DNA from: an uncultured Polaribacter sp.
GTDB taxonomy: Bacteria > Bacteroidota > Bacteroidia > Flavobacteriales > Flavobacteriaceae
Reading direction: 5' to 3'
Length of the DNA stretch: 15,519 nucleotides
Assembly: GCA_937936695.1 (NCBI GenBank)
Contig: CALHCK010000065.1
Span: 1 to 15,519 of the forward strand
Positions 1 to 6,655 of this stretch are shown one piece after another. Each line of letters opens with the position of its first letter. Within the stretch, counting starts at the first letter, position 1. The notes under the pieces were generated by a model. That model searched no databases. It had not been told where the DNA came from and was given only the letters and a program-made list of their open reading frames with translations. The position numbers and the translations under genes were made by a program.

Positions 1-31
1 GTTTAAAATTAGAAACAAAAATTATATCAAA

Positions 32-1594
32 ATGAGGAGAATTTTTTTATTTGTACTTTTTAGCGCTTTTCTAGTGTCTAATACTTTCGGTCAATTTACT
101 ACTGACGAAATAACCTACGGAAACAGAATCGATTTAGAGAATAGCAATAGTTGGGCTGTTGGTGCTGGTTTCAATAATTTTATCATGCATGGTGATTTAC
201 GCTCTATAGGTACAGGAGATGACACTAACTATTTTAATGTAGGAGCATATGTATATGTAGATAAAATGTTTAATCCTTTATTAGGTTTAGAGTTGAAATT
301 ATCATACAATCAATTATCTGGTGGAGCTCAATATTTTAATGATAATATTGGTAATGGTGCTCATATTCCTTCATACATATCAAGATTTAATGAAACTAGA
401 ACAGAAAGAATAGATCAATTTGAAGATTTGAACAATTTAAATTTTGAAGGAAGATCTATTGGGGGAGAACTAAATTTAATTTTTAGTTTTACAAATTTAT
501 ACCAAACAAAAGCTACTAAATGGCACGCTGCAGGTTATTTTGGGGTTGGTTATCACATTTACAATTCTGCTTTATATGAATTTGATCATTCTGCAGTTGG
601 ACCTGGAGGAAATTTTAAATTTGACGATGCTGATTTTGGTAGAAACCCTGAAAGAAATAGTGTAAATAATGCAAGTTCAATCTATTTATCTGCTCAGTTG
701 GGTATAAAAAGAAGATTAAATAAAAGAGTAGATTTAGAATTAAGATCTGGTATGTACTTTAACTATGAAGATCATTTAGATGCTGCTATTTCTAGAAAAC
801 AAGACTGGGAAACTTTCTTTATTACAAGTATTGGTGCTACCGTTAAACTTGGTAAACAAAAAATATTTACTATTTGGGGTGATGAAGGTAATGATCAAGC
901 AGAACAATTTAAAATTGTTGATACAGATGGTGATGGTGTAATGGATGAATTAGATGTAGAACCTAATACTCCTGCTGGCGTGATGGTATACGGTAATGGT
1001 AAAGCTGTAGATTCAGATAAAGATGGTTTACCTGATTACAAAGATAAATGTCCTCTAGAATATGGTCCTATTAATAATGAAGGTTGTCCTTTAGATGTAG
1101 ATACTGATGGAGACGGAATAATGGATAGTGAAGATTTATGTCCTAAAGAAAAAGGTATAGCCGCTAACAAAGGATGTCCTAAACAAGAGGTAGCTCCTAA
1201 ACAAGTAATTAAAGAAACTGTAACGCAACAAATTGGATTACTAGCTTCTAGTATTTATTTTGATACTAACAGTGATAAAATTAAGAGTATTTCTTTCTCT
1301 AGTATTGATAAAATTATCAACTTAATGAAGAAAATACCTAATGTTAACTTTATTATTGAAGGTCATACAGATGATAGAAATAGTGATAGATATAACTTGT
1401 ACCTATCTCAAAGAAGAGCTGCTAGTGTAAAAAGATACATGATGACTCATGGAATAGAGAGTGATAGATTAAGATCTATAGGTTACGGAGAGTCTAGACC
1501 TAAATTCTCTAACGCTAACGCTGGTGGTAGACAATTAAACAGAAGGGTTGAGATTAAACCAGTAGAAACTGTTGAACAATTAATGAAAAAATAA
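32..1594 (+). CDS. OmpA-family outer-membrane protein with thrombospondin type 3 repeats
   Basis: A 520-residue envelope protein likely to tie the outer membrane to peptidoglycan. Residues 1-21 are a Sec signal peptide (MRR, then a hydrophobic stretch ending in TFGQ). Residues ~22-285 are rich in alternating aromatic and polar residues, as in an OprF/OmpA-like beta-barrel. Three thrombospondin type 3 calcium-binding repeats follow, of the type DTDGDGVMD, starting at D297, D327 and D357, exactly 30 residues apart; two are followed by a KCP/LCP cysteine. Residues ~405-510 form the OmpA_C peptidoglycan-binding domain: IYFD at 408-411, the GHTDD motif at 444-448, and NRRVEI near 503-508, carrying the Asp and Arg that in this family hold diaminopimelate. 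The architecture is that of abundant flavobacterial OmpA/P60-like proteins. The ATG at 32 puts the signal peptide at the N-terminus. Only 31 bases lie upstream in the window, so its promoter is not visible. A strong terminator follows. Confidence 0.93.
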   Translation: MRRIFLFVLFSAFLVSNTFGQFTTDEITYGNRIDLENSNSWAVGAGFNNFIMHGDLRSIGTGDDTNYFNVGAYVYVDKMFNPLLGLELKLSYNQLSGGAQYFNDNIGNGAHIPSYISRFNETRTERIDQFEDLNNLNFEGRSIGGELNLIFSFTNLYQTKATKWHAAGYFGVGYHIYNSALYEFDHSAVGPGGNFKFDDADFGRNPERNSVNNASSIYLSAQLGIKRRLNKRVDLELRSGMYFNYEDHLDAAISRKQDWETFFITSIGATVKLGKQKIFTIWGDEGNDQAEQFKIVDTDGDGVMDELDVEPNTPAGVMVYGNGKAVDSDKDGLPDYKDKCPLEYGPINNEGCPLDVDTDGDGIMDSEDLCPKEKGIAANKGCPKQEVAPKQVIKETVTQQIGLLASSIYFDTNSDKIKSISFSSIDKIINLMKKIPNVNFIIEGHTDDRNSDRYNLYLSQRRAASVKRYMMTHGIESDRLRSIGYGESRPKFSNANAGGRQLNRRVEIKPVETVEQLMKK

Positions 1595-1622
1595 ACTGAA
1601 AATTAAAGTTTTATTTTGATAG

Positions 1623-1654
1623 AAAAAGAGGTTACTTAATTGTAACCTCTTTTT
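1623..1654 (+). terminator. Rho-independent terminator of the OmpA-family gene
   Basis: An 8-bp perfect stem, GAGGTTAC at 1628-1635 and GTAACCTC at 1642-1649, closes a 6-base loop and is flanked by A5 on the left and T5 on the right, so the pairing extends to 13 bp. It begins 28 bases after the OmpA-family stop codon. The T-run on the plus strand fits intrinsic termination of that gene. Confidence 0.85.
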
Positions 1655-1881
1655 GTTTATTTAAAATAAGAAGAAGAATATTTATTTTGTTAAGACTATT
1701 AATCTCTACTATTTATTTACACCTATTATCATCGTTGTTTACGAGTACTTAACAAAGTATACAGAAAATTATAAAACAAATTGTTAATGGTTAAATTCAT
1801 CATCTTTTAATCAGAAATATTACTCAATTAGAGATAGTTATAGCTTATAGAAAAATGTAAGCTTTTTATATTTAATGGCAT
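1655..1881. other. Intergenic spacer between two terminators, no gene seen
   Basis: About 227 bases of very AT-rich sequence lie between the OmpA-side terminator and the gldC-side terminator, in a convergent gap of 342 bases overall. I find no ORF above 24 codons with supporting context, no tRNA and no clear TAnnTTTG promoter. One short inverted repeat (AGCTTA/TAAGCT, about 1845-1862) is within chance expectation. The stretch looks like plain spacer. Confidence 0.5.
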
Positions 1882-1917
1882 AAAAAAAGGGCTACCTTAA
1901 CAGGTAGCCCTTTTTTT
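1882..1917 (-). terminator. Terminator of the gldB-gldC operon
   Basis: An 8-bp perfect GC-rich stem (GGGCTACC at 1889-1896, GGTAGCCC at 1903-1910) has a 6-base loop and is flanked by A7 and T7, so it can work on both strands. It starts 20 bases past the gldC stop codon and most likely ends the gldB-gldC transcript. It may also catch plus-strand read-through from the OmpA side. Confidence 0.85.
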
Positions 1918-1936
1918 ATAATACTACTATACTAAA

Positions 1937-2275
1937 TTATTGTTTTTTTAATTCTAATTTATCTGCAAAATAATCGCAAAAATCACGCATTGTAGCACTC
2001 ATTTTGTGATCATCTGTTGCTCTTTCAAAAGTATCTGCCATAGAAACTAATGTTTGATGATAAAATTGTTTCATTTCATCTACAGGCATGTCTTTTGTCC
2101 ATAAATCCATACGTAAAGTATCTTTTTGTTTATGATCCCAGACAGAAATCATAATCGCCTTAGATTCTTCCTGATTTATTCCTCCATCTTTGGCTGTCCA
2201 AGAAATTTCTTCTGGTACTTTATTTTCGTCTAAACCAATTTTAAATTCTATTTGTGATTTGTGTTTTACAGACAT
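1937..2275 (-). CDS. gldC: Gliding motility protein GldC
   Basis: A 112-residue protein that I recognise as GldC of the flavobacterial gliding machinery. The conserved stretches WTAKDGG, KAIMISVWD, DLWTKDMPVDEMKQF, HQTLVSMADTFERAT and MRDFCDYFADKLEL match the family over its full length (about 111 residues in Flavobacterium johnsoniae). There is no signal peptide or membrane segment, so a cytoplasmic location is likely. In F. johnsoniae GldC improves gliding but is not strictly required, and its biochemical role is not known to me. The start codon overlaps the gldB stop by one base (TAATG), which implies translational coupling with gldB. A terminator follows. It is a normal, intact copy. Confidence 0.95.
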   Translation of the reverse strand: MSVKHKSQIEFKIGLDENKVPEEISWTAKDGGINQEESKAIMISVWDHKQKDTLRMDLWTKDMPVDEMKQFYHQTLVSMADTFERATDDHKMSATMRDFCDYFADKLELKKQ

Positions 2276-3234
2276 TATTTTTTAGGCTTGTATTTAGATT
2301 TTTTAAACAATTCTTCTGAATCTATTCTTATTAATTCCTGCAAAGATACATCATTATTTTTCATATACGACTTCACTATCTGCCATCCTAACCACACTCC
2401 TATTCTACCTGGTGATAAATTATCTTGACTTGTATAAAACTTAGAAAAAGGCGCGTTCTCTAAAAAGCGTTTATTTAATTTTGAACTAGAATCAAATAGT
2501 AATTTTTTCTCGATAAAATACATCCAAACATCTTCTTCATTTAACAATGCCCATTCTAATTTTTCTTTAGTATACCCTATTTTTAAATCATCTGATAATT
2601 CAGGTAAATATAAATCTAACAAATACATTTTTTTTCCTTCGTTAACCATTTTACCTACAAAACTTCTGTTAGAAGCTACTGTAATTTGATTATCTATAAT
2701 TGTATTAGCTACGTCTACTACTATTCGATCGGGTTTATTATTTTGTTTTATGTATCCTGGAAAATCGTTGTAAAAAACATGTTTACTTCCTAAATAAGAA
2801 TCAAGAGAAATTAGTAATAAACTATCAGTATAGATTACTCTACTATCATAATCTATATTTGTTAACATAGTAATTACATCGGGTGACTTGAATTGATTAT
2901 TATAATATTTAATATGTTTAAAAAGAGATGTTAATTGGTTTTCAATTGCATTGAAATCTTTATATTTCTTTTGTGTTTCTACAAATAACTCTTGCTCATC
3001 TTTATCATTAATCTTAGAAATAGCAATGCTATCTGAAAATGCTTCAGGAAACAAGTATGGATACTCTTTTTTTAAGAGAGATAGCTTATTTTTATTTGAA
3101 GTATAAAAATCTATATCAAATCTTTTTACAGAAAAATTTACTTTTATTTTAGAAGTATCTACATTTTTACTTGCATCAGAAATACAAGAAAAAAAATTGA
3201 ATAAAACTATAAAAACACATAAAAAAAATCTCAT
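2275..3234 (-). CDS. gldB: Gliding motility lipoprotein GldB
   Basis: A 319-residue protein assigned to GldB from its pairing with gldC, its length and its composition. GldB is required for gliding on surfaces in F. johnsoniae. The N-terminus is a lipoprotein signal: a hydrophobic segment at residues 3-15 ends in FFSC with Cys17 as the probable lipidated residue; the lipobox is loose, as is common in Bacteroidota. The mature part has no further membrane segment and is rich in Lys, Asp and Ser. Family-like stretches include VKRFDIDFY near residue 35 and PGRIGVWLGWQIVKSYM near 275-291. The gene overlaps gldC by one base and is divergent from nadE across a 57-base gap. With gldC adjacent the call is firm; the molecular function of GldB remains poorly defined. 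Confidence 0.92.
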   Translation of the reverse strand: MRFFLCVFIVLFNFFSCISDASKNVDTSKIKVNFSVKRFDIDFYTSNKNKLSLLKKEYPYLFPEAFSDSIAISKINDKDEQELFVETQKKYKDFNAIENQLTSLFKHIKYYNNQFKSPDVITMLTNIDYDSRVIYTDSLLLISLDSYLGSKHVFYNDFPGYIKQNNKPDRIVVDVANTIIDNQITVASNRSFVGKMVNEGKKMYLLDLYLPELSDDLKIGYTKEKLEWALLNEEDVWMYFIEKKLLFDSSSKLNKRFLENAPFSKFYTSQDNLSPGRIGVWLGWQIVKSYMKNNDVSLQELIRIDSEELFKKSKYKPKK

Positions 3235-3291
3235 AAACTTTGTATCTTGCTAATAGAATTAAAACGATAAAAATACTAAAATAGTTTGTGA
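3235..3291. promoter_or_regulatory. Divergent gldB/nadE intergenic region
   Basis: These 57 bases must hold start signals for both gldB (-) and nadE (+) unless promoters lie inside the genes. I find no exact TAnnTTTG box. The best near-matches are TATTTTTA on the minus strand (7 of 8) and AAACTTTG on the plus strand (7 of 8), neither with a matching TTG at the usual spacing. No Shine-Dalgarno sequence is evident, as is usual in Bacteroidota. Confidence 0.35.
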
Positions 3292-4080
3292 ATGAATACT
3301 GAAAAAGTAGCAGAACATATTATAAAGTGGCTAAAAGAATATGCGACTAAAGCAGGAGTTAAAGGTTTTGTTGTTGGAGTGTCTGGTGGAATAGATTCTG
3401 CATTAACATCTACTCTATGTGCAAAAACAGGTTTCCCTACTTTGTGTGTAGAAATGCCAATTCATCAAGCTCAGAGTCAGGTTACAAGGGCACAAGAACA
3501 CATAAGCTTATTAAAAGAACGTTATAACAACGTTTCTGATGTAAGAGTAGACTTAACACCTACCTTTGAAAATTTTAAAGAAGTAGTACCAAATACGGAG
3601 TCTTCTGCTAAGTTAGATTTAACATTAGCTAACACAAGAGCAAGACTAAGAATGACAACGCTATATTATTTTGCTGGTTTACACAGCTACTTAGTAGCAG
3701 GTACAGGAAATAAAGTAGAAGATTTTGGTGTTGGATTTTATACGAAATATGGAGATGGTGGGGTAGATTTAAGTCCTATTGCTGACTTAATGAAATCTGA
3801 AGTATACGCACTAGCTGCTTATTTAAATGTACCTAACTCTATACAAAAAGCACAACCTACAGACGGTTTATTTGGTGACAGTAGAACAGATGAAGACCAA
3901 ATTGGAGCTTCTTATGATGAACTAGAATGGGCTATGAAGATGCAAGATAATGGTAAAACTGAAGAAGATTTTACAGGAAGAGAACAAGAAGTTTTTAAAA
4001 TTTATGAAAGATTAAATAGAATTAATCAACATAAAATGCTTCCAATACCAGTATGTTTAATACCAAAAGAAATAAAATAA
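3292..4080 (+). CDS. nadE: NH3-dependent NAD+ synthetase
   Basis: A 262-residue cytoplasmic enzyme that amidates nicotinic acid adenine dinucleotide to NAD+ using ATP and ammonia, the last step of NAD biosynthesis. The N-type ATP pyrophosphatase P-loop SGGIDS is at residues 31-36. GTGNKVED at 137-144 and TKYGDGGVDLSPI at 151-163 are NadE signature stretches for binding the deamido-NAD substrate. The length and the absence of an N-terminal nitrilase-like glutaminase domain identify the short, ammonia-dependent form. It is divergent from gldB, as I recall for other flavobacteria. The ATG at 3292 places the first helix as expected. A strong hairpin terminator follows 12 bases after the stop. Nothing looks unusual. 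Confidence 0.96.
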   Translation: MNTEKVAEHIIKWLKEYATKAGVKGFVVGVSGGIDSALTSTLCAKTGFPTLCVEMPIHQAQSQVTRAQEHISLLKERYNNVSDVRVDLTPTFENFKEVVPNTESSAKLDLTLANTRARLRMTTLYYFAGLHSYLVAGTGNKVEDFGVGFYTKYGDGGVDLSPIADLMKSEVYALAAYLNVPNSIQKAQPTDGLFGDSRTDEDQIGASYDELEWAMKMQDNGKTEEDFTGREQEVFKIYERLNRINQHKMLPIPVCLIPKEIK

Positions 4081-4092
4081 AACAAAATTTTT

Positions 4093-4141
4093 TTACTAAA
4101 AATGCCTTAATTACATAAAGTAGTTAAGGCATTTTTAGTAA
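4093..4141. terminator. Bidirectional terminator between nadE and a small minus-strand gene
   Basis: A perfect 18-bp inverted repeat (4093-4110 with 4124-4141; core TGCCTTAA/TTAAGGCA) continues through a G-T wobble and two more pairs to a 7-base loop. A plus-strand T6 run follows at 4144-4149, and the A/T-rich outer part of the stem can serve the minus strand. It starts 12 bases after the nadE stop and 7 bases beyond the stop of the small minus-strand ORF, so it fits as a shared terminator for converging genes. Confidence 0.85.
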
Positions 4142-4147
4142 TATTTT

Positions 4148-4279
4148 TTAAAGTAAGTTAGCTGCAACCATCATTTTCTTTATTCTCATATAAGCTCTCT
4201 TTTTAGAGCCATTTAATATTTCAAATGGTAAAAAAATGAATAATTGAAAAATTTTTAATAGTTGTAATAGTCTTTTCAT
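4148..4279 (-). CDS. Possible small basic, hydrophobic peptide (43 residues)
   Basis: I do not recognise this gene. An ATG-to-TAA frame of 43 codons lies in the nadE-dnaG gap. The predicted peptide begins MKRLLQLLKIFQLF and has a hydrophobic or amphipathic segment at residues 4-22, then a strongly basic patch (KKRAYMRIKK at 26-35) and a short hydrophobic tail ending ANLL. It has nine Lys/Arg against one Glu, net charge about +8. In favour of a real gene: the stop sits 7 bases before a strong bidirectional hairpin, and the gene would fill an otherwise empty 304-base gap. Against: no exact TAnnTTTG promoter, and lysine/leucine-rich frames arise by chance in AT-rich DNA. It could encode a membrane-associated peptide, or be the tail of the dnaG transcript. 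Function is unknown. Confidence 0.4.
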   Translation of the reverse strand: MKRLLQLLKIFQLFIFLPFEILNGSKKRAYMRIKKMMVAANLL

Positions 4280-4384
4280 ACTATATTTATTTTTTCTTTT
4301 TTGTTGCTGCAATATACAAAAAAACTATTGAACTATAAATAATTCTTATAAGGGAAAACACCTATTTTTTAAAGTGGTTTATAA
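4280..4384. other. Spacer between dnaG end and the small ORF
   Basis: About 105 AT-rich bases lie downstream of the dnaG stop codon. There is no strong hairpin terminator for dnaG; only a weak CAC/GTG pairing around 4358-4378 is visible. So dnaG transcription may run on into the small ORF and end at the 4093-4141 hairpin. TATATTGC on the minus strand, 32 bases before the small ORF, is a poor match to a -7 box. Confidence 0.35.
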
Positions 4385-6421
4385 TTACACAACACGTTTT
4401 AATTTTTCTGAGAGTCTAATTCTTAATGAATTATAACTCATAATTTCTTCTTTCTCTTCGTTTGTGTACTCTTTTCCTTGTTGCATAAACTCACTAATAA
4501 GTCTATCTATTAAAATTCTTCTTAAGTTAAAAATTACATCTGGCACTGCTTTAGGCAATACTTCTACTGCACTTTTAACTTCAATATTTTTTCCTTCCCA
4601 ATTACTTAATTGATGCTTTTCTTCATCCATTAATATAGAGGTTACAATAGATGCTACATCTGTATTTTTATGATTGACAAAACTATTAATTCCTAATTTT
4701 TCAAACTGATTTAATTGATGTATTATTTCTGAATAAATTTCTTGAAAAATAGGGTTTGTAAACTCTATTTCATCTTCTTGCAAATGCAAATAAATCTCTG
4801 CAGATACTAAATTCTGATATTTTTTATTAGAAATAGTCTCTTTACCATCTTCATTTACCTCTATAACTTCTTCTGTAAAGTTTACCTCTTCATTGCCATA
4901 AAGCAATAAAATTCTAATAATTTCTTTTTCTAAAATAGATAATTCATCTATTTTTTGAGAGGTAACTGTACCACCTTTAACAAGCCCCATTTGTGCTTGT
5001 TCTTGTTGCATAAAATACTCTGGTGGTGGCTCGTTAGGGTCTTGCTGAGGATTATTTTGTACAGGTACTGCAGTAGCATTATAATTTCTATTATTCTTTT
5101 TCTTTCCTTTTTCTTGTAAGTTTTTATTTAGCATTTGTGCCAATTCGCTAAATAAAACACGCTCAGAAATCTCCATGATTCTTGCACATTCTTGCACATA
5201 AACCTCTCTTTGAATTCCGTCTGGTATTTTAGAAATACTTGTTACAATATCTCTAATTACACTTGCTTTTTTTATAGGATCATTATTAGATTCTTTTAAT
5301 AATAATGATACTTTAAAATTGATAAAATCTTGTGCAGAATCTTGTAAATATTCTTTTAGTTCGCTATCTGAATGAGATTTTGCAAAACTATCTGGATCTT
5401 CACCATCAGGAAACTGAACCACTTTTACGTTCATTCCTTGCTCCAAAATTAAATCAATACCTCTTAAAGAAGCTCTGATACCTGCTGCATCACCATCAAA
5501 TAAAACTGTAATATTTTTTGTTAACCTATTTATTAACCTTATTTGATCTGAAGTTAATGCGGTACCTGAAGAAGCAACTACATTTTCTATACCAGATTGG
5601 TTAAAAGAAATTACATCTGTATATCCTTCTACTAAAAAACAATTATCTTGTTTTGCTATCTCTTTTTTTGCTTGATAAATACCATATAAAATTTTACTCT
5701 TATGGTAGATATCACTTTCAGGTGAATTTAAATATTTTGCCGCTTTCTTATCAATCTTTAAAATTCTACCTCCAAAACCTAAAATTCTACCTGACATAGA
5801 ATGAATAGGAAACATAACACGACCTTTAAATCTATCAAACTGTCTGTTTTCTTTAACAATGGTTAACCCTGTAGAAGCTAAATATTTTAAATCGTATCCT
5901 TTTGCTAACGCAGCTTTTGTAAAGTTATCCCATTCATCAATACAATATCCTAAATCAAACTTTTTTATAGTTTCATCTGTAAAACCACGCTCTTTAAAAT
6001 AAGACAACCCTATTGCTTTTCCTTTATTAGAATTTAGCATTACATCATGAAAGTAGTCTTTAGCAAATTTAGACACTAAAAACATACTTTCTCTTTCATT
6101 CATCTGTTCTTTTTCTTCAGATGTTTGCTCAGTTTCTTCTATTTCTATATTGTATTTTTTTGCCAACCACCTTAAAGCTTCTGGATACGAATAATGCTCA
6201 TGTTCCATTAAAAAAGAAATTGCATTCCCTCCTTTTCCTGTAGAAAAATCTTTCCAGATTTGTTTTACTGGAGATACCATAAAAGATGGAGATTTTTCGT
6301 CTGTAAATGGGCTTAATCCTTTAAAATTACTTCCTGCTTTTTTTAGTTGTACAAATTCGCCAATAACCTCTTCTACTCTTGCAGATTCGAAAACACGGTC
6401 TATAGTACTTCTTGATATCAT
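4385..6421 (-). CDS. dnaG: DNA primase DnaG with a zinc-ligand-free N-terminal domain
   Basis: A 678-residue primase that makes RNA primers for DNA replication and acts with the replicative helicase. Residues 1-100 correspond to the CHC2 zinc-binding domain: FKGLSPFTDEKSPSF at 33-47 and KQIWKDFSTGKGGNAISFLM at 53-72. The usual ligands C-x-x-H and C-x-x-C are replaced by Ser37, Thr40, Asp58 and Thr61. The catalytic core follows, with the TOPRIM acidic residues in EGYTD (E265) and DGDAAG (D309, D311) intact. A Gln/Pro/Asn-rich linker lies around residues 430-470, and a divergent C-terminal helicase-binding region runs to the end. The length is normal. I recall the missing ligands as a flavobacterial trait rather than a fault, but cannot verify that here. 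A TATATTTG promoter box lies upstream, partly under a palindrome. Primase identity is firm. Confidence 0.97.
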   Translation of the reverse strand: MISRSTIDRVFESARVEEVIGEFVQLKKAGSNFKGLSPFTDEKSPSFMVSPVKQIWKDFSTGKGGNAISFLMEHEHYSYPEALRWLAKKYNIEIEETEQTSEEKEQMNERESMFLVSKFAKDYFHDVMLNSNKGKAIGLSYFKERGFTDETIKKFDLGYCIDEWDNFTKAALAKGYDLKYLASTGLTIVKENRQFDRFKGRVMFPIHSMSGRILGFGGRILKIDKKAAKYLNSPESDIYHKSKILYGIYQAKKEIAKQDNCFLVEGYTDVISFNQSGIENVVASSGTALTSDQIRLINRLTKNITVLFDGDAAGIRASLRGIDLILEQGMNVKVVQFPDGEDPDSFAKSHSDSELKEYLQDSAQDFINFKVSLLLKESNNDPIKKASVIRDIVTSISKIPDGIQREVYVQECARIMEISERVLFSELAQMLNKNLQEKGKKKNNRNYNATAVPVQNNPQQDPNEPPPEYFMQQEQAQMGLVKGGTVTSQKIDELSILEKEIIRILLLYGNEEVNFTEEVIEVNEDGKETISNKKYQNLVSAEIYLHLQEDEIEFTNPIFQEIYSEIIHQLNQFEKLGINSFVNHKNTDVASIVTSILMDEEKHQLSNWEGKNIEVKSAVEVLPKAVPDVIFNLRRILIDRLISEFMQQGKEYTNEEKEEIMSYNSLRIRLSEKLKRVV

Positions 6422-6446
6422 TGTTATTTGTTAGAAAAAGTGTAGG

Positions 6447-6454
6447 CAAATATA
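6447..6454 (-). promoter_or_regulatory. Probable -7 box of the dnaG promoter
   Basis: On the minus strand this reads TATATTTG, an exact match to the Bacteroidota -7 element TAnnTTTG, 25 bases upstream of the dnaG ATG. No clean TTG is present about 19 bases further upstream, where the palindrome at 6457-6491 lies. It is placed where a dnaG promoter would be needed, since a terminator-like hairpin separates dnaG from clpX. Confidence 0.5.
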
Positions 6455-6456
6455 AG

Positions 6457-6491
6457 AAGACCTCACAGGTTTTTAAAACTTGTGAGGTCTT
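6457..6491. terminator. 17-bp-arm palindrome: probable clpPX terminator overlapping the dnaG promoter
   Basis: The arms AAGACCTCACAGGTTTT (6457-6473) and AAAACTTGTGAGGTCTT (6475-6491) pair over 17 positions, with one G-T wobble and a single-base centre. On the minus strand the hairpin is followed by the T-rich CTTATATTT, so it could end transcripts coming from clpX. It also covers the place of the upstream element of the dnaG promoter. I recall near-identical GACCTCACAGG palindromes scattered through flavobacterial genomes, so it may be one copy of a dispersed repeat. Confidence 0.65.
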
Positions 6492-6550
6492 TATGCTATA
6501 AAATAGTATTTAATTTACTGTAGTTGGCTTTACCCTGTAATTTTTAGGAT

Positions 6551-6647
6551 ACGCAATATGCGTTAAGGATTGAGCAATTGTTTGAGCTCTTTTTTGTTTT
6601 TTTACAAAAAAAGCGAGTGCGAAAGCCTGACCTGAAAGGGAACGCCC
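6551..6647. ncRNA. Structured intergenic element resembling a recurrent flavobacterial RNA motif
   Basis: This 97-base element starts 8 bases after the clpX stop codon. It is much more GC-rich and structured than other spacers here. On the plus strand: hairpin ACGC-AATAT-GCGT (6551-6563); GAGC at 6572-6575 facing GCTC at 6586-6589; an 8-bp T/A stem with T6 loop (6590-6597 with 6604-6611); then GCGAGTGCGAAAGCCTGACC and GGGAACGCCC at 6638-6647. GCGTT (6560-6564) can pair with AACGC (6641-6645), closing the whole element, or with the local ACGC, so two folds compete. The block order (GGATTGAGC, T-run/A-run hairpin, GCGAG..GAAAGCC.GACC, AACGCCC) resembles an intergenic element I remember from many flavobacterial genomes, possibly the flavo-1 RNA class. 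Strand and function are uncertain; it might be a standalone RNA or the 3' region of the clpX mRNA. Confidence 0.5.
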
Positions 6648-6655
6648 AAATTATT

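Noticed and set aside
1729..1803. A 24-codon minus-strand frame in the OmpA-gldC gap
   Set aside because: Too short, no promoter box or terminator of its own, and within chance expectation for AT-rich spacer.
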